In this document: positions 34,010-44,699 of the stretch, piece by piece
Position numbering within the stretch: position 1 is the first letter of the stretch
Layout: each line of letters opens with the position of its first letter
NCBI RefSeq assembly: GCF_964019385.1
Contig: NC_088649.1
Location: 6,640,951-6,704,950 of the forward strand
DNA length: 64,000 bases
Source: Sycon ciliatum
Taxonomy: Eukaryota; Porifera; Calcarea; Leucosolenida; Sycettidae
Direction: 5' to 3'
Program-made: the position numbers and the translations under genes
Notes under the pieces: model-generated
What the model was told of the DNA's origin: nothing
The model's input: the letters and a program-made list of their open reading frames with translations, nothing else
Database searches by the model: none

Positions 34010-34152
34010 TACACGACCTCACTTTTACCTCCTGCCCACTCACACTGGTCCCTGTTTCCGATCCACTCTACTGCATTCCATGATCACCACGTGGAACTCC
34101 CTGCCTACCGAGATTAGGATATCTGAAACCCGTGGTGTATTTAGCCAGCATG
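34010..34152 (+). pseudogene. LINE C-terminal fragment
   Basis: A short frame contains MITTWNSLPTEIRISETRGV and a FSQHV word, the WNSLP-type C-terminus of CR1/L2/Jockey-like LINE proteins. It stops where the MITE at 34157 begins, so the MITE landed in this fragment. Confidence 0.65.
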
Positions 34153-34156
34153 TTAA

Positions 34157-34240
34157 AGGGGAAGTTAAGGCAAAAATTAAAATTTCACCAGTTGTAGTCT
34201 TCGGGGTGCGGAGTCGAATGGTCGTGGTCCGAGGAAGCTC
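34157..34240. mobile_element. Kolobok-like MITE, copy 2 (left end only)
   Basis: TTAA at 34153-34156 is followed by the same AGGGGAAGTTAAGGCAAAAA start as copy 3. The match ends near 34240. Confidence 0.75.
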
Positions 34241-34457
34241 GATATACCAGTAGCTGCTCAATGAAATCCAGTCGCGTCACTCGAGTACGCGCCAGGAGTT
34301 GCGCAGCCCTAGACCTGGGAACACTGGGCTGCGAAATGGTGCAAGGCGCTAGACTGGTTCTACAAGGACATGTTAACAAAAAGCGCTTGGTGGACAATGT
34401 TCGAAAATTCGGCTGGTCGAAACGCAGTGAAATTGTCAGCACCAGACAAAGCTTTAA

Positions 34458-35318
34458 AGGGGAAGTTAAGGCAAAAATTAAAATTTCACCAGTTGTAGTC
34501 TTCGGGGTGCTGAGTCGAATGGTCGTGGTCCGAGGAAGCTGAGACGCTCCCTTCCTACTTGAATCCCAATCGAACTCGCGCACTTCCACCGAAACTGGGT
34601 GACTGCGCCCTACTAGATGGGGATTTGTATGCAAAATGTCACTAAAAGCGCCATTTCGTTCTTATAAAAGCACGGATGACCGCGATTGGCCCATATGTTG
34701 TAGTCTTTGGGACGCTGAGTCGACTGGTTTTGGTCCGAAAAGGCTGCGATGCAGCGTTCCTCCTTTATTCCCAATCGAACATGGTTGAAGAAGCGGTCAC
34801 GTGGTCCTGGGTGCCCAAATCACCTGGTCACCACGCCAGCAGGTGACAACTTTCACACCAAGGTTCAACTCGGGTTCAACTCGAGTGACAGGACTGCACC
34901 CAAAAAAGGTCAAACAGGCTAGTAAGTTGTACCCTGCAGGCACGGTGACCAGGTGACTGGTGTACGCAGGAGCACGTGACCGCTTGTTCAACCATGTTCG
35001 ATTGGGAATAAAGGAGGAACGCTGCATCGCAGCCTTTTCGGACCAAAACCAGTCGACTCAGCGTCCAAAAGACTACAACATATGGGCCAATCGCGGTCAT
35101 CCGTGCTTTTATAAGAACGAAATGGCGCTTTTAGTGACATTTTGCATACAAATCCCCATCTAGTAGGGCGCAGTCACCCAGTTTCGGTGGAAGTGCGCGA
35201 GTTCGATTGGGATTCAAGTAGGAAGGGAGCGTCTCAGCTTCCTCGGACCACGACCATTCGACTCAGCACCCTGAAGACTACAACTGGTGAAATTTTAATT
35301 TTTGCCTTAACTTCCCCT
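34458..35318. mobile_element. Kolobok-like MITE, copy 3 (861 bp, arms about 400 bp)
   Basis: TTAA flanks both ends (34454-34457, 35319-35322). The ends read AGGGGAAGTTAAGGC and the inverse. The arms run inward about 400 bp as imperfect reverse complements, so the element is nearly one large hairpin. A TTAA duplication with AGGG ends fits Kolobok-type (T2-like) or piggyBac-like MITEs; the first is favoured. Confidence 0.88.
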
Positions 35319-35493
35319 TTAATACTATGACATCAGACATAGCTTACGATGAGCAGTTCTTCGAATTCTGCTCCTCTCTTCGTTATCACCTAAACACGCA
35401 GGAAAGTGACCAGACATACCAGAACTGAAAAGTACCAAATTTCGCCGACATTTCTGCCACCATTATCTGCCACTGCCAAGGCGTAGTTTACAT

Positions 35494-35706
35494 TAGCCAT
35501 TGGCGGATAATGCTCGAAATGTTGGCAGATTCTACTCGAAAAGCAGAGAAATTGGCAGAAACACGCAACCCTTGTGGCAGGCACTTACATGTACTTGAAT
35601 TCTGCTCCATTTCTTTATCCACATACCAAACATGCATGAACCATACCAGAAATTTAAGGTACCAAATTCTGGCAATTGTTCTGCTGGCGTTATCCATCAA
35701 GGGCTA
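35494..35706. mobile_element. hAT-like MITE, family with TAGGCATTGGCGG ends (213 bp)
   Basis: It starts TAGCCATTGGCGGATAATG and ends in an inverted match. The flanking octamers GTTTACAT (35486-35493) and GTTCACAT (35707-35714) agree at 7 of 8. Related copies lie at 38004-38207, about 46690-46890 and 47530-47575. Confidence 0.75.
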
Positions 35707-35768
35707 GTTCACATCGCACTTGCTACCTCAACGTACATGACATTGTACTTTAAGCCAGGGACCGAATG

Positions 35769-36024
35769 CAGTCGTCCCTTTATAATCCGGCACCATTTGT
35801 GCTGCGGAAATCCTGCTGGATTAGGGAGGGTGCTGGATTAGGGAGGGTGCTGGATTAGGGAGGGTGCTGGATTAGGGAAGGTGCTGGATTAGGGAGGGTG
35901 CTGGATTATATAATCTGATTTACTGCTGCATTGGCCATGAAAAGGATATTTTGGTTGCTGAAAATCATGCTGGTTAAATTAATAGAGGGTGGTGGTTAAG
36001 TGCTGGATTGAAGAGGGACGACTG
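35769..36024. mobile_element. pogo-like MITE (256 bp) with internal tandem repeat
   Basis: Ends are CAGTCGTCCCTTTATAATCC and, reversed, CAGTCGTCCCTCTTCAATCC. TA follows on the right; the left flank is TG, so one side may have mutated. Confidence 0.75.
35816..35912 (+). repeat. 17-bp G-rich tandem repeat, about 5-6 copies
   Basis: The unit TGCTGGATTAGGGAGGG is repeated. It has runs of three G suited to a G-quadruplex and lies inside the pogo-like MITE. Confidence 0.92.
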
Positions 36025-36386
36025 TAGTACACAATTCAGGGAAATTTCCTTTTCTCGCGGCTCTATCCTAAACTGTATTTCCAGTACAGTACATACACTG
36101 TTTAACGACTTGAAAGGTACGCACCATCAGTCCATCAACGATTAACGTTACCATAACAGTGAATCTGACTACTCCAGCTCTGGAAACTGGTTAGCATAGC
36201 TGATGAGAGCATAGAACACGTCGCAAATACACAGAAGACGAGTACATGTAACTTCATTCGTAGGCAGAAAAAAAGACCAAGCAACTTCCAGTTACGCTAT
36301 AATGTCCACACCGCCTGTTGACAATAAGCTCATGCGATCACATTGCACGACACTGGCCGACAGTACTGACGTTCTACAACTAACTG

Positions 36387-36422
36387 CAAGAGTACATAAC
36401 CCCCCCCCCCCCCGTACTCTTG
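36387..36422. mobile_element. Micro-MITE of the CAAGAGTAC family (36 bp)
   Basis: It is CAAGAGTACATAA, a C run, then GTACTCTTG. The 9-bp ends are perfect inverted repeats. A perfect 7-bp duplication CTAACTG lies at 36380-36386 and 36423-36429. Confidence 0.8.
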
Positions 36423-36429
36423 CTAACTG

Positions 36430-37070
36430 CCAATCAGTTCTAGGCTAGCATGGCTAGCACGCTTGGATGCTCAATCTAACACTTTCCAGCTTGGAAGGAT
36501 TTTGAAAGTTAATATTCGTAACTTCGAGTTTCAGGAGAAATCCCTCCTCTGTCTCAGCTCAGGCTACATAGTAACATATGAAAGCATACGATGGTCAGTG
36601 AGCCATGTGGCAAGCACAAATTACTCTGCACATTCGGTCGTCACGACTCATGTTCTGTGGAGAATAGGATGAAACCAGAGTACATTTTATTCCAAATGCA
36701 TGGAGCAAAGTGAGATTACAATTCAGTGTAAAAATCAAGTGGTAATGAAAAGCCAGCGGCACTCGAGCTCAATTGTTTTGGATACTGATATCAATAGTAT
36801 GTGTCATTTGGAATAATTGAAATTTGTAAACTTTGCGAGCTGAATATAGCACGAAAATGGCACACAGGGAAAATAACCAACACCAACTCTATCTACTGCT
36901 GAAGGCGATGGATTTTAGTTGTCCGCCGTGCATGGAATATGTTCAATTCTTGCTGATCCCACAATAAGTGGAGTTCTCGCCTCTTTCTGTAGTATGGAAG
37001 CATTGTATACTTCAAAAGTACTGTACATAATCAGATTTTGTCATAATTAATGTAGGAGCCTACAGGGGAA
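36430..37070. other. Anonymous non-coding stretch, 3' of the host gene
   Basis: No gene or element is recognised. It may hold the 3' untranslated region of the minus-strand gene ending at 37071. Confidence 0.4.
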
Positions 37071-40000
37071 TCACCTTGCTCTCTCGTCTATCATGCGTAG
37101 GATGCGATGCGTTTCGGAATAGAGATCATCAGCCGGTGCACTTTCAGACTGTTCCATCACCAGTGCGTTGCCTGTGTTGGACAGGGCGTCGACTTCAGCA
37201 AGTGCAGAGGGCACATTGCCAACCTGTTCGGATGCTCGCGGTGCCTCCCGCCCTGGCGACCTTGGTCGTTCTGCCAGTGACAGTCGGTGCTGGAGCACTT
37301 GTTGTAGTCGCTGAGCTGTGGCAATGTTCTGCGCGGCAATATAGCGGGCGATACCCGGACGTGGAAAGTTGCGAGCGGCCCGCTCCACCTGTCCCTCCAG
37401 ACTATCTGGAGGGTTTTGATACGCTGGTGTGGTAACCACCGTCTGCTGCTTGACTTGGCTGGGTGGGAGACCCTCTTGTAACGGTCTCTTGCGATCCACC
37501 AACTTAGGGCTTTCAGCCCTTATGCTCAGTTGGAGCCCTGATTTAACTGTGTGCATGCTCGCGCTGCGCTCAAACGGGCCAGTAGCAGACACCGCACGAC
37601 TGCGCGGAGATAGGGGCTCAGACGGGTTGTGGTTGGTGTTGGTTGGTGCGACAACTCCAGGATGCTCTGGCGGTACTTTATCTTGGCTTTTTTGTTCTTG
37701 TTCACGACGAAGCTGTAGATTGGAAAGAAGAAATGAATGTCAAAGCAACATGATTATTATTATACATGTACGCTTGTCCGCTTTGACATCACCAAGCAAG
37801 CTTGGCTAGTCTTCGCATAAGCCAAATGAACAAAAAGAAATGAGGAACGAGCCAGGCCAATGAGGTGAACAAAAGCAACATGAAATCAGACTAAAGACCA
37901 AAACTACAGTAAAACCTGGTGTAAGCGACCACTGGGTTTAGCGACCACCTGCTCTTAACGACCGCTTTCCATGCACCGACAGTTCCACACAGACACTGTG
38001 GGATAGGCATGTGCGGATAATGCCAGCAGAAAAATTGGCAGAATTCGGTACTTTTTCTGGTACGTTTCATGCATGTTTGGCGTGTGGATAAAGAAATAGA
38101 GCAGGATTCGAGGAATTGCCCGCCATAAGGTTTGTATGGTTCTGCCAATTTCACTGCTTTTCGAGCAGAATCTGTCACCTTTTTCGAGCATTATCCGCCA
38201 ATGCCTACTGTGGGACCTGGTTCTAAAGACCACCTGGCTTTGGCCGCTTTTTGCTTGCACCGTGGGGTGGTCGCTTAAACCAGGTTTTACTGTACGGCTC
38301 TCGCTCATCACAAGCAGCATTTCTGAAGATTTCCACAAGTGCATTCATTGCCTTCTCTTATTTAAAAAGTCGCTACAGCCATTACAGGCAGGACAGGAAC
38401 AAGTATGATTGTGCACCACCTACATGTAAGTTAATATAATTTGTGAAGGAGATTTTAATACCCAGCAGTAAGACGGATGGCGAGAATAGACACACAGCCT
38501 CGTGATCTCTTTTGTGTATTCTCGCTACTAGTATTCCTTTATACCTTGTATGGGTGTCGATTCTCAAACATATGGACAAATTTACTTTTAAAGTAGGAAG
38601 TCCGATAACCATGCAAAAGTGCTGTAAATCTGAAGACTTGAACAGATCCCCGTGCTCCTCTTCCTGTTGCTTATTATCATCATTACATTGATTCTCTGAT
38701 ACTGTGTAACATGTAATTTTAGCCTAGATTTTTAGGTGATGTAAAATTTCGGTATCAGGGACCTGCCAGGTTTCAGGTGTAATGTAGAATTAGGTGACCA
38801 TTAGGTTCCCTGCACCTACACTGCATACTCCAGTGCCCTTCAGGTGTAATCTAAATTTAGGTGCCTGGTTTCTCTAACGAAATTACCAAAATTTAGATTA
38901 CACCGAAAATAACGTGTTGTACAGTAGCTGTTGTACTGGTTATAAAGTGCAGTTTCGTTCTCTGCTTGTATCCACCACGTGACCTGAGGAGCATGAGAAA
39001 GCAATGAAAGTGTCGGTGCAAGGTTCCTGAAATGCTGCTCGTCAAGGACCTGAAGTTAGTTCTGTTTGTAGTGTGATTTAAAATTGCAGTTCCACTTCTA
39101 GGAAAGTGCAGTGCTGGCAACTGAAATCCGACCCCTGAGCGGTGCGTTCACATTCTAGCGATCTCCATTTCATGGTTTTACTATCCCATGGTTAGGTCTT
39201 TGCGATGTGAGCGCACCACTCAGGGGTCGGATTTCAGTTGCCAGCACTGTAGTAACAAGATACCAAGGGAGTCACTTGGAGCAGTTCCTCGTAATCAAGC
39301 AAACACCAGTGTTGCACCAAGGAGCCGAGGACAAATAGCAGAAAGCCAACACTACGGGACATTGCTGGCCTTCTTGTATTTGTATTGTATTATGGATTCT
39401 CCACAGGCCTTAGTCTAAATCGAGGGAGTCTCCCTTCTAATGGTTTCTATGGCAACACTTACCCTATTCCTGAGTCGTAGCAAGCCGTTGAATCGCATCT
39501 GCTCAGCAAAGGTCAGTGTCTTATTGTGACCCATGTTTAGGAGGTCATCGGACATGGCTAGCTTCTCCATGGCTGCCTCGGCTATCTTCCACATTGCTAC
39601 GGTTGGGCGACCTGGATTGCGCCTGCCTGCCACGGCACCAGGGGATGTCCGCGAGATTCCATCTTGGTAGCGGTGATCAGCTCCGGACTTGGGCGGATTT
39701 GCCCCAGTTACGTCGTTCTGCTTGACGAATGACGTAATGGTCGCGGTCACGGCGGACTTCTCGAATTTGGAACCCTGCAGTCCATCATGCTGTGGTGATC
39801 CATTGAGCAAGGGTGTCTGGCTGTTGTCTTGAGCCATTCTGTGCGCACTAGAGTCTCCAATGCGAATTTGGGCGCTTTCCTGAGGCGTTCTCCGACCAGA
39901 TGAAGTCCCCGATGGATTGACAGTCTCCACTGCAGTCTCTGGTTTGCAGAGTACACCTGGGAACTCCCCGCGTGCAAGCACCACAACTGAACACCGTGCC

Positions 40001-40224
40001 AGCTTGCCCGGGTCTTGCCCCGCGGCCAGCGCTATCTGAATGCGGGGCCATTCCCTGGTCGCTCGAACTCGGTGAGACCCAAACGACGACAATACTGACC
40101 ACCATGCTAGTGCCGAGACCAGCATGGCCGTCAGACACAGCATCACGCTGCACTTCGTTGCCATGGCGAGCGGATGCCGCGGTAGTATCAGACGGCGGAC
40201 AGTATGGGACACGACGCTGGCCAT
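37071..40224 (-). CDS. Two-exon host gene, single membrane anchor, function unknown
   Basis: Exon 1 runs from the ATG at 40224 to 39463 and ends at a consensus donor (AGG then GTAAGT). Exon 2 runs from 37712, after a pyrimidine-rich acceptor ending CTACAG, to the stop at 37071. Both junctions are phase 0, giving about 467 residues. The N-terminus is basic and is followed by one hydrophobic segment (CSVMLCLTAMLVSALAWWSV, residues about 25-45), so it is either a signal anchor or a signal peptide. The rest is polar and Gln/Pro/Ser-rich, with possible glycosylation sites (NSQT, NKT), a helical stretch near the exon junction (EQMRFNGLLRLRNR, then LRREQEQ) and a helical C-terminus. I do not recognise the family. 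The intron carries three MITEs. A stop lies upstream in frame, supporting the chosen start region; a Met 20 residues later is an alternative. Confidence 0.62.
37907..38292. mobile_element. pogo-like MITE in the intron, with a hAT-like MITE inside
   Basis: Ends start CAGTAAAACCTGGTGTAAGC and, reversed, CAGTAAAACCTGGTTTAAGC. TA flanks both sides (37905-37906, 38293-38294). It is interrupted by the element at 38004-38207. A related MITE with CAGTAAAACC-type ends lies at 44293. Confidence 0.88.
38004..38207. mobile_element. hAT-like MITE nested in the pogo-like MITE (204 bp)
   Basis: Ends start TAGGCATGTGCGGATAATGC and, reversed, TAGGCATTGGCGGATAATGC. A perfect 8-bp duplication CTGTGGGA lies at 37996-38003 and 38208-38215. 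Confidence 0.9.
39109..39249. mobile_element. Tc1/mariner-type MITE, copy 2 (141 bp), in the intron
   Basis: Same length and ends as 2389-2529 (CAGTGCTGGCAACTGAAATC). TA follows on the right; the left flank is TG. Confidence 0.85.
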
Positions 40225-41880
40225 TCCGACACCGCCACGGGGACGATTTACAGTAGCAGTAAAATCCACCTCGGTCTGGTGTTACCAATGCTCTGTGGCT
40301 ACAGCAATGGCGACGCGAGCGCAATACCTCTTCTGCAGATTATGTCTATAGCTGTATAGGGTTGCTCGGTCCGTAGCAGCAATGACCACAACCAGAAAGC
40401 TGTCACATGCACAATGTACCTGCTCTTGGCATCAGGGCCTTACACATCTGCTCCTGCTGCACCGCCGCGTACGTCCCCAGTGCTGGAGAGTGTTGCAAGA
40501 GGGTAATCAGGTACAGAGAACAGGTAGATAGTGGCGAAGCTGTGCTATGTGGGCGAGCGAAATGAGAATCCGCTTTAGAGTTGCAGTCAGATCTCCAAGG
40601 AACGGAAATATGGATGAACGCCACAACAAATAGTGTGCCTAGCAGGCAGGTACGAAGTACAGTCAGTACCCACGGCTAGAGTTGGGAGCGGAAGCTGCGC
40701 GTCCACTCTTTCCCTCTCCGTGTGCCCCCTCCTAGCCACGTCCTGTCCTGGATCAATCACACCTACATTGTGCGTAGACCTCTACTCTCCACTTTTCGCT
40801 CCGGCCAGCTCTTACGCAACAGTCACGGGACCTTGGATTTACATGGATACGACCATAATAGGCTACTCTCTTCAGTGTGAGACCGTGAGCATCATACCAC
40901 CCTATGGCCTAGGCTAAGGTCTAGCCTACACTAGGGTCAGTGCCTGGCTGGATATTCTAGCTCTACACCACAACTGGAACTACACAGTCACTTTATCTGT
41001 CAAGATAGGAGTGCAAAGGACTGAGGTAGCAGGGGACTTAATTAGGACTAGGTGATTTCATGTCCCGCGCAGCACCGTATTTTCAGACCTGCTGAATAGA
41101 ATGTAATGATTTTGATGGTGCAGTTCCGGCTCGAGTGGGTGCACGGTGGACGGCATTGAGTCACTTGAGAAACAGCCTGCTATCCGTGCAGCGCAGCGTG
41201 CAGACGCCGGTACTGCGGGTGTAGGGTCAATGCAGTTGCACAGCTAGTAGTGGTACTGTCGACCTAACCAAGATTCTATCGCTAAAATAGTAATACATGC
41301 ACCCCCGAAGTCGCAAATTGTAAGTTCAACATTCTATCATTCACCATAGATCACCGCTGCACCCTTTCTTCATCCAGCAACATGCATGATGTTTCAAATA
41401 TTTTTAAAGCACGATTCGCACATTGGAAAATACGTGCACTGGACTCTAGTCTAGATATACGCCTACCCCCCCCCCCCCCCTACCCCCCCCCCTCCCCCCT
41501 ACCCTACCCACCACTCCAAAACGAACAGCATTAGGAGCGGACCTTTCTGACATTCGCAACGAACAGACCTGGACCCCTCTCTACATTCGGAGCATAATAC
41601 TTGCGGGGAACTTCCGGAATTTTGAAGCAATTGTTTATTGACCCGCCCGTAGTACATGTAGAGCAGTCTGTGCCAATACGCAGCTTAGCTGGACAGTTCA
41701 GATGATGAACAACGCCTAGGAACACCCCGTAAGGATAATCGTGATGTTTTCAGTACAGTGTGCAGTCCTGCTGTGTCATACATCACGTGACCTGGTGCAG
41801 TGTGCGCGTGCATGTGTGCGTGTGTGTGTTTAGTCGCGTTCCTTTAAGTTTAGAATTTAATGAACTTTCAAACTCGAATA
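40225..41880. other. Upstream region of the host gene, then anonymous sequence
   Basis: The promoter of the minus-strand gene should lie just above 40224, but no clear TATA box was seen. A poly-C tract lies at 41466-41506. No other gene is recognised. Confidence 0.4.
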
Positions 41881-41885
41881 GCAAG

Positions 41886-41918
41886 GTCCCCGGTTCGAGT
41901 CCCGGTGGTGTGACTCAC
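41886..41918 (+). pseudogene. tRNA 3'-half-like fragment
   Basis: GGTCCCCGGTTCGAGTCCCG is a T-arm with B box, followed by TGTGACT and a T run. An AGTCGCG word 84 bases upstream could pair as an acceptor stem, but no convincing D-arm or anticodon arm lies between. It is probably a fragment. Confidence 0.4.
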
Positions 41919-42013
41919 GTTTTTTCTTTCTTTCATATCTGGCTTGCAAGTGTGGGGTTTCGGAGAGAAAGCAGCTGTACGAGGCATGTGGCCTCTAATT
42001 TAATAATACTTGG

Positions 42014-42170
42014 TCGGTTGGTTGGTTTTTATTTTACGTCGTTCCACAGCAGAGCACCAGCAACAGAAAATCTCCACTGACCGCAGCGGCTACAGTTTGC
42101 CTGGCTTAGTAGGCCATTTGACTGCTGATGGCGGGTAGGGGTGCCTTTGTGCTGGGGTCCACTTTGAACT
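42014..42170 (-). pseudogene. LINE 3' end, same family as 30935-31800
   Basis: The minus strand matches the end of the element at 31340-31790, including the CCAACCAACC tail (here GGTTGGTTGG on the plus strand) and the GGAGATTTTCTGTTGCTGGT word, with an internal deletion. Confidence 0.8.
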
Positions 42171-43407
42171 GTTTGAAGTGGTAATAGCCTCTAGTCTCTA
42201 CTTGGTGACGAAGTTGGTGTCCCATGCTCTTGACTGTGGGATGATTGATACGCTGTAAGACATGCATTGTTGAGCATCATCTGCACACATTCCTGGAGCC
42301 ATGTCGTGACTCTCCTGTACACCGCGGTGTCACAATTCGCCCGCCCGGTCAACAAACAAGATGTACATGTACATGTATGACTCTCAGGCGGTGGTTAAGT
42401 GGCTATTACTAGAGAGAGAGATGTAAACAAAGAAAGTACCCCTCCATGTGACCATATTATGCAGAGTGCAACCCACAATGCATTCTGACCAGTTGCACAC
42501 GCCAAGGTCGCTTCTCTCCTTCATCACTAGCATTACATTTTTTTAAGAAAAAAAGTAAATTATCGTGTCCGTTCCCGGAGGGATTTCCAGACGGCCGCCA
42601 ACACCCGGTAGAACCTAGCGGCAGATGCAGCGCTTAACGGTGGGGGTGAGGGAATAAGTCTCACAACCATTCGCCATTGGCACAAGTGCCGAGAAACCCA
42701 ATTAGCTGCATCCATGTATCCCTTGGTACAATACTATTACATGAATACCAAGTTGAATGTTGAATGCTTTCACTCTGAAGATGGGCCATGCCTAAAAAAT
42801 TGGTGAGTTCAATTATTTATTTATTTTGAAGTAACGCATGCAGCGAAGAGACCGTATTTGGAAAGTTCGAGTTGAGGTACCCTATTATAACAAATCTCCT
42901 TCGTCTTCGGAACTTCAGCAATCTGGTCCAGGGAAATCTGCCTCCTGCTCGACCTGAAGTTTTCATCCTTTTACCCACAACCATGCCGACTGAGAGAGCG
43001 CCGCCTTCACTGCCATCGGGACTGCTTCGTGACCAAGCGGGCACCGCTATAACCGACCGCGATATTGTCCTGATCAAACGGCACCGAAATGCTTGCGAAT
43101 TGGGTCATCTGGCATGAGCCGTCCGGCATTATCAGCAATTTTCAGGGAACGAAAAGGTTTAGTTATGCCCCCCCCCCTCCCTCCCCGCGAACGAAGTACT
43201 GGAGTGTTGTGTTGTTGATGATTGGGTTTTGTACTCTTTGTTGTAGCTTTATAGGACATTTGGCCTCAACAGTTCAACCCCGATTGAACCCGTACCCACG
43301 CACCCGTCCATAGACCAAAAAAAAAAAAAGGTGTTTTAGATTCTTGTGAACGATGATGGCGATCGATGGCCAATCACAACTGGCACGGAGACATACATGT
43401 ACCGGTA
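42171..43407. other. Anonymous non-coding stretch
   Basis: Contains short poly-C runs and TACATGTACATGTA words. No gene is recognised. Confidence 0.4.
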
Positions 43408-43593
43408 CAGTCCACTTCGCTAATAACGACTGCGGATATAACGACAATTCGCGAATAACGACATAATTTTCATGCCCAGAGCAAAGTCCCATCCAACTGT
43501 GACACATAATGAGACTTCGGGTATAACGACACTTCGCGAATAAGGACACTTTTCCGATGCCCCGCCGAGTGTCGTTATAAGCGAAGTTGACTG
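43408..43593. mobile_element. TA-flanked MITE (186 bp)
   Basis: Ends start CAGTCCACTTCGCTAATAAC and, reversed, CAGTCAACTTCGCTTATAAC. TA flanks both (43406-43407, 43594-43595). The interior repeats TATAACGACA/TTCGCGAATAA words. Confidence 0.88.
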
Positions 43594-44292
43594 TACACAA
43601 CAGAACAACAAGGACAATCAAGGCTTGCCTGCTGCTACTTCAAGTATTAGTTTCATGCTCACGCAATATCATCAGGCAACAGCCACATGTAGCGCCAGAA
43701 TTAGAAAGACTTTTGCGTTTGTAACCACGCGCCAAATGTCTCAATCAAGAGTCAATGTCACGCATGTGTGCCTAGTATGACTGTCCACGCTGCACACGAC
43801 CACGATGAACACCCGTACCCCACACATATCGGGCGAAGTAGACCAACCGTGGAATGTAGCATATTGTATTGTTGCTACAAAGTGCCAGTTTCATGTTGAA
43901 TGCTACCCTCTATATAGCTGGAGTTCTCGGTCAACACGTGAACCGTGATTTAGCTGTTCTCATCAATTCGAATCGGAACTTCTATAAATGCTTCCTCTCG
44001 AGACTTGAAGTGCCTAGACGATCGACGAGTTCAGTTGTGCAGCACATTCCGCAGGCGAGAGGAACACGCGGTGCGTGGATCAGCATGATTACAATGTACA
44101 GTGTAGTAGAGAAAAAGAAGTGCCAGTGAGTATGCGTGTGTGTGGCGTGTACCTCTCGGTTTGTTTGTTCCAGTTAGAGAGTGGTATTCGTCATTTTCGG
44201 TTTATTTTATGCAAATCCCTGGTTCTAGTCCTTCAAGTCAGGACATTTCTTCCCTGAGTGACACGTACATGTACGTAACGTCGTTGCAAGTA

Positions 44293-44485
44293 CAGTAAAA
44301 CCGGTCAAGGCGACCACTCGGATAAGGTGACTACTACCACCTGTCCTAGATGACCACTGTCACTGAAACCAGGATCAAGGGATGCTATCTCCACTCAAAT
44401 GACCCTGGAGAAGGAGACCACCTGGTAATAGAGACCACAATCTGAAGGTCCCTTGAGTGGTGGTCGTCTTAGACAGGTTTCACTG
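44293..44485. mobile_element. pogo-like MITE (193 bp)
   Basis: Ends start CAGTAAAACCGGTCAAGGCG and, reversed, CAGTGAAACCTGTCTAAGAC. TA flanks both (44291-44292, 44486-44487). Confidence 0.85.
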
Positions 44486-44647
44486 TACGTGGGTACGTGT
44501 GTATTTTTAACTGTTTTCGAACGTGTTTGCAAACAGTGTAGCTACATGTATTCGACTGACTGTTTCCCAACAACAACACAGTGGTCCGTCGCCTTATGCC
44601 ATGCTATCAACCAACAACATATTTGCAACAACACAAGGTTTATCTAA

Positions 44648-44699
44648 ATGTATAATAGTATTGTAATAGTATTGTAATAGTATTGTAATAGTATTGTAG
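44648..44699. repeat. 11-bp tandem repeat, about 4.5 copies
   Basis: The unit TAATAGTATTG is repeated without change. Confidence 0.9.

Noticed and set aside
36200-36225. Further hammerhead core at a CTGATGAG word
   Set aside because: No GAAAC or GTC follows in a foldable position. The same holds for CTGATGAG near 60328.
41834-41918. Complete tRNA gene
   Set aside because: An acceptor stem and T-arm can be drawn, but the D-arm and anticodon arm do not form. Kept only as a fragment.
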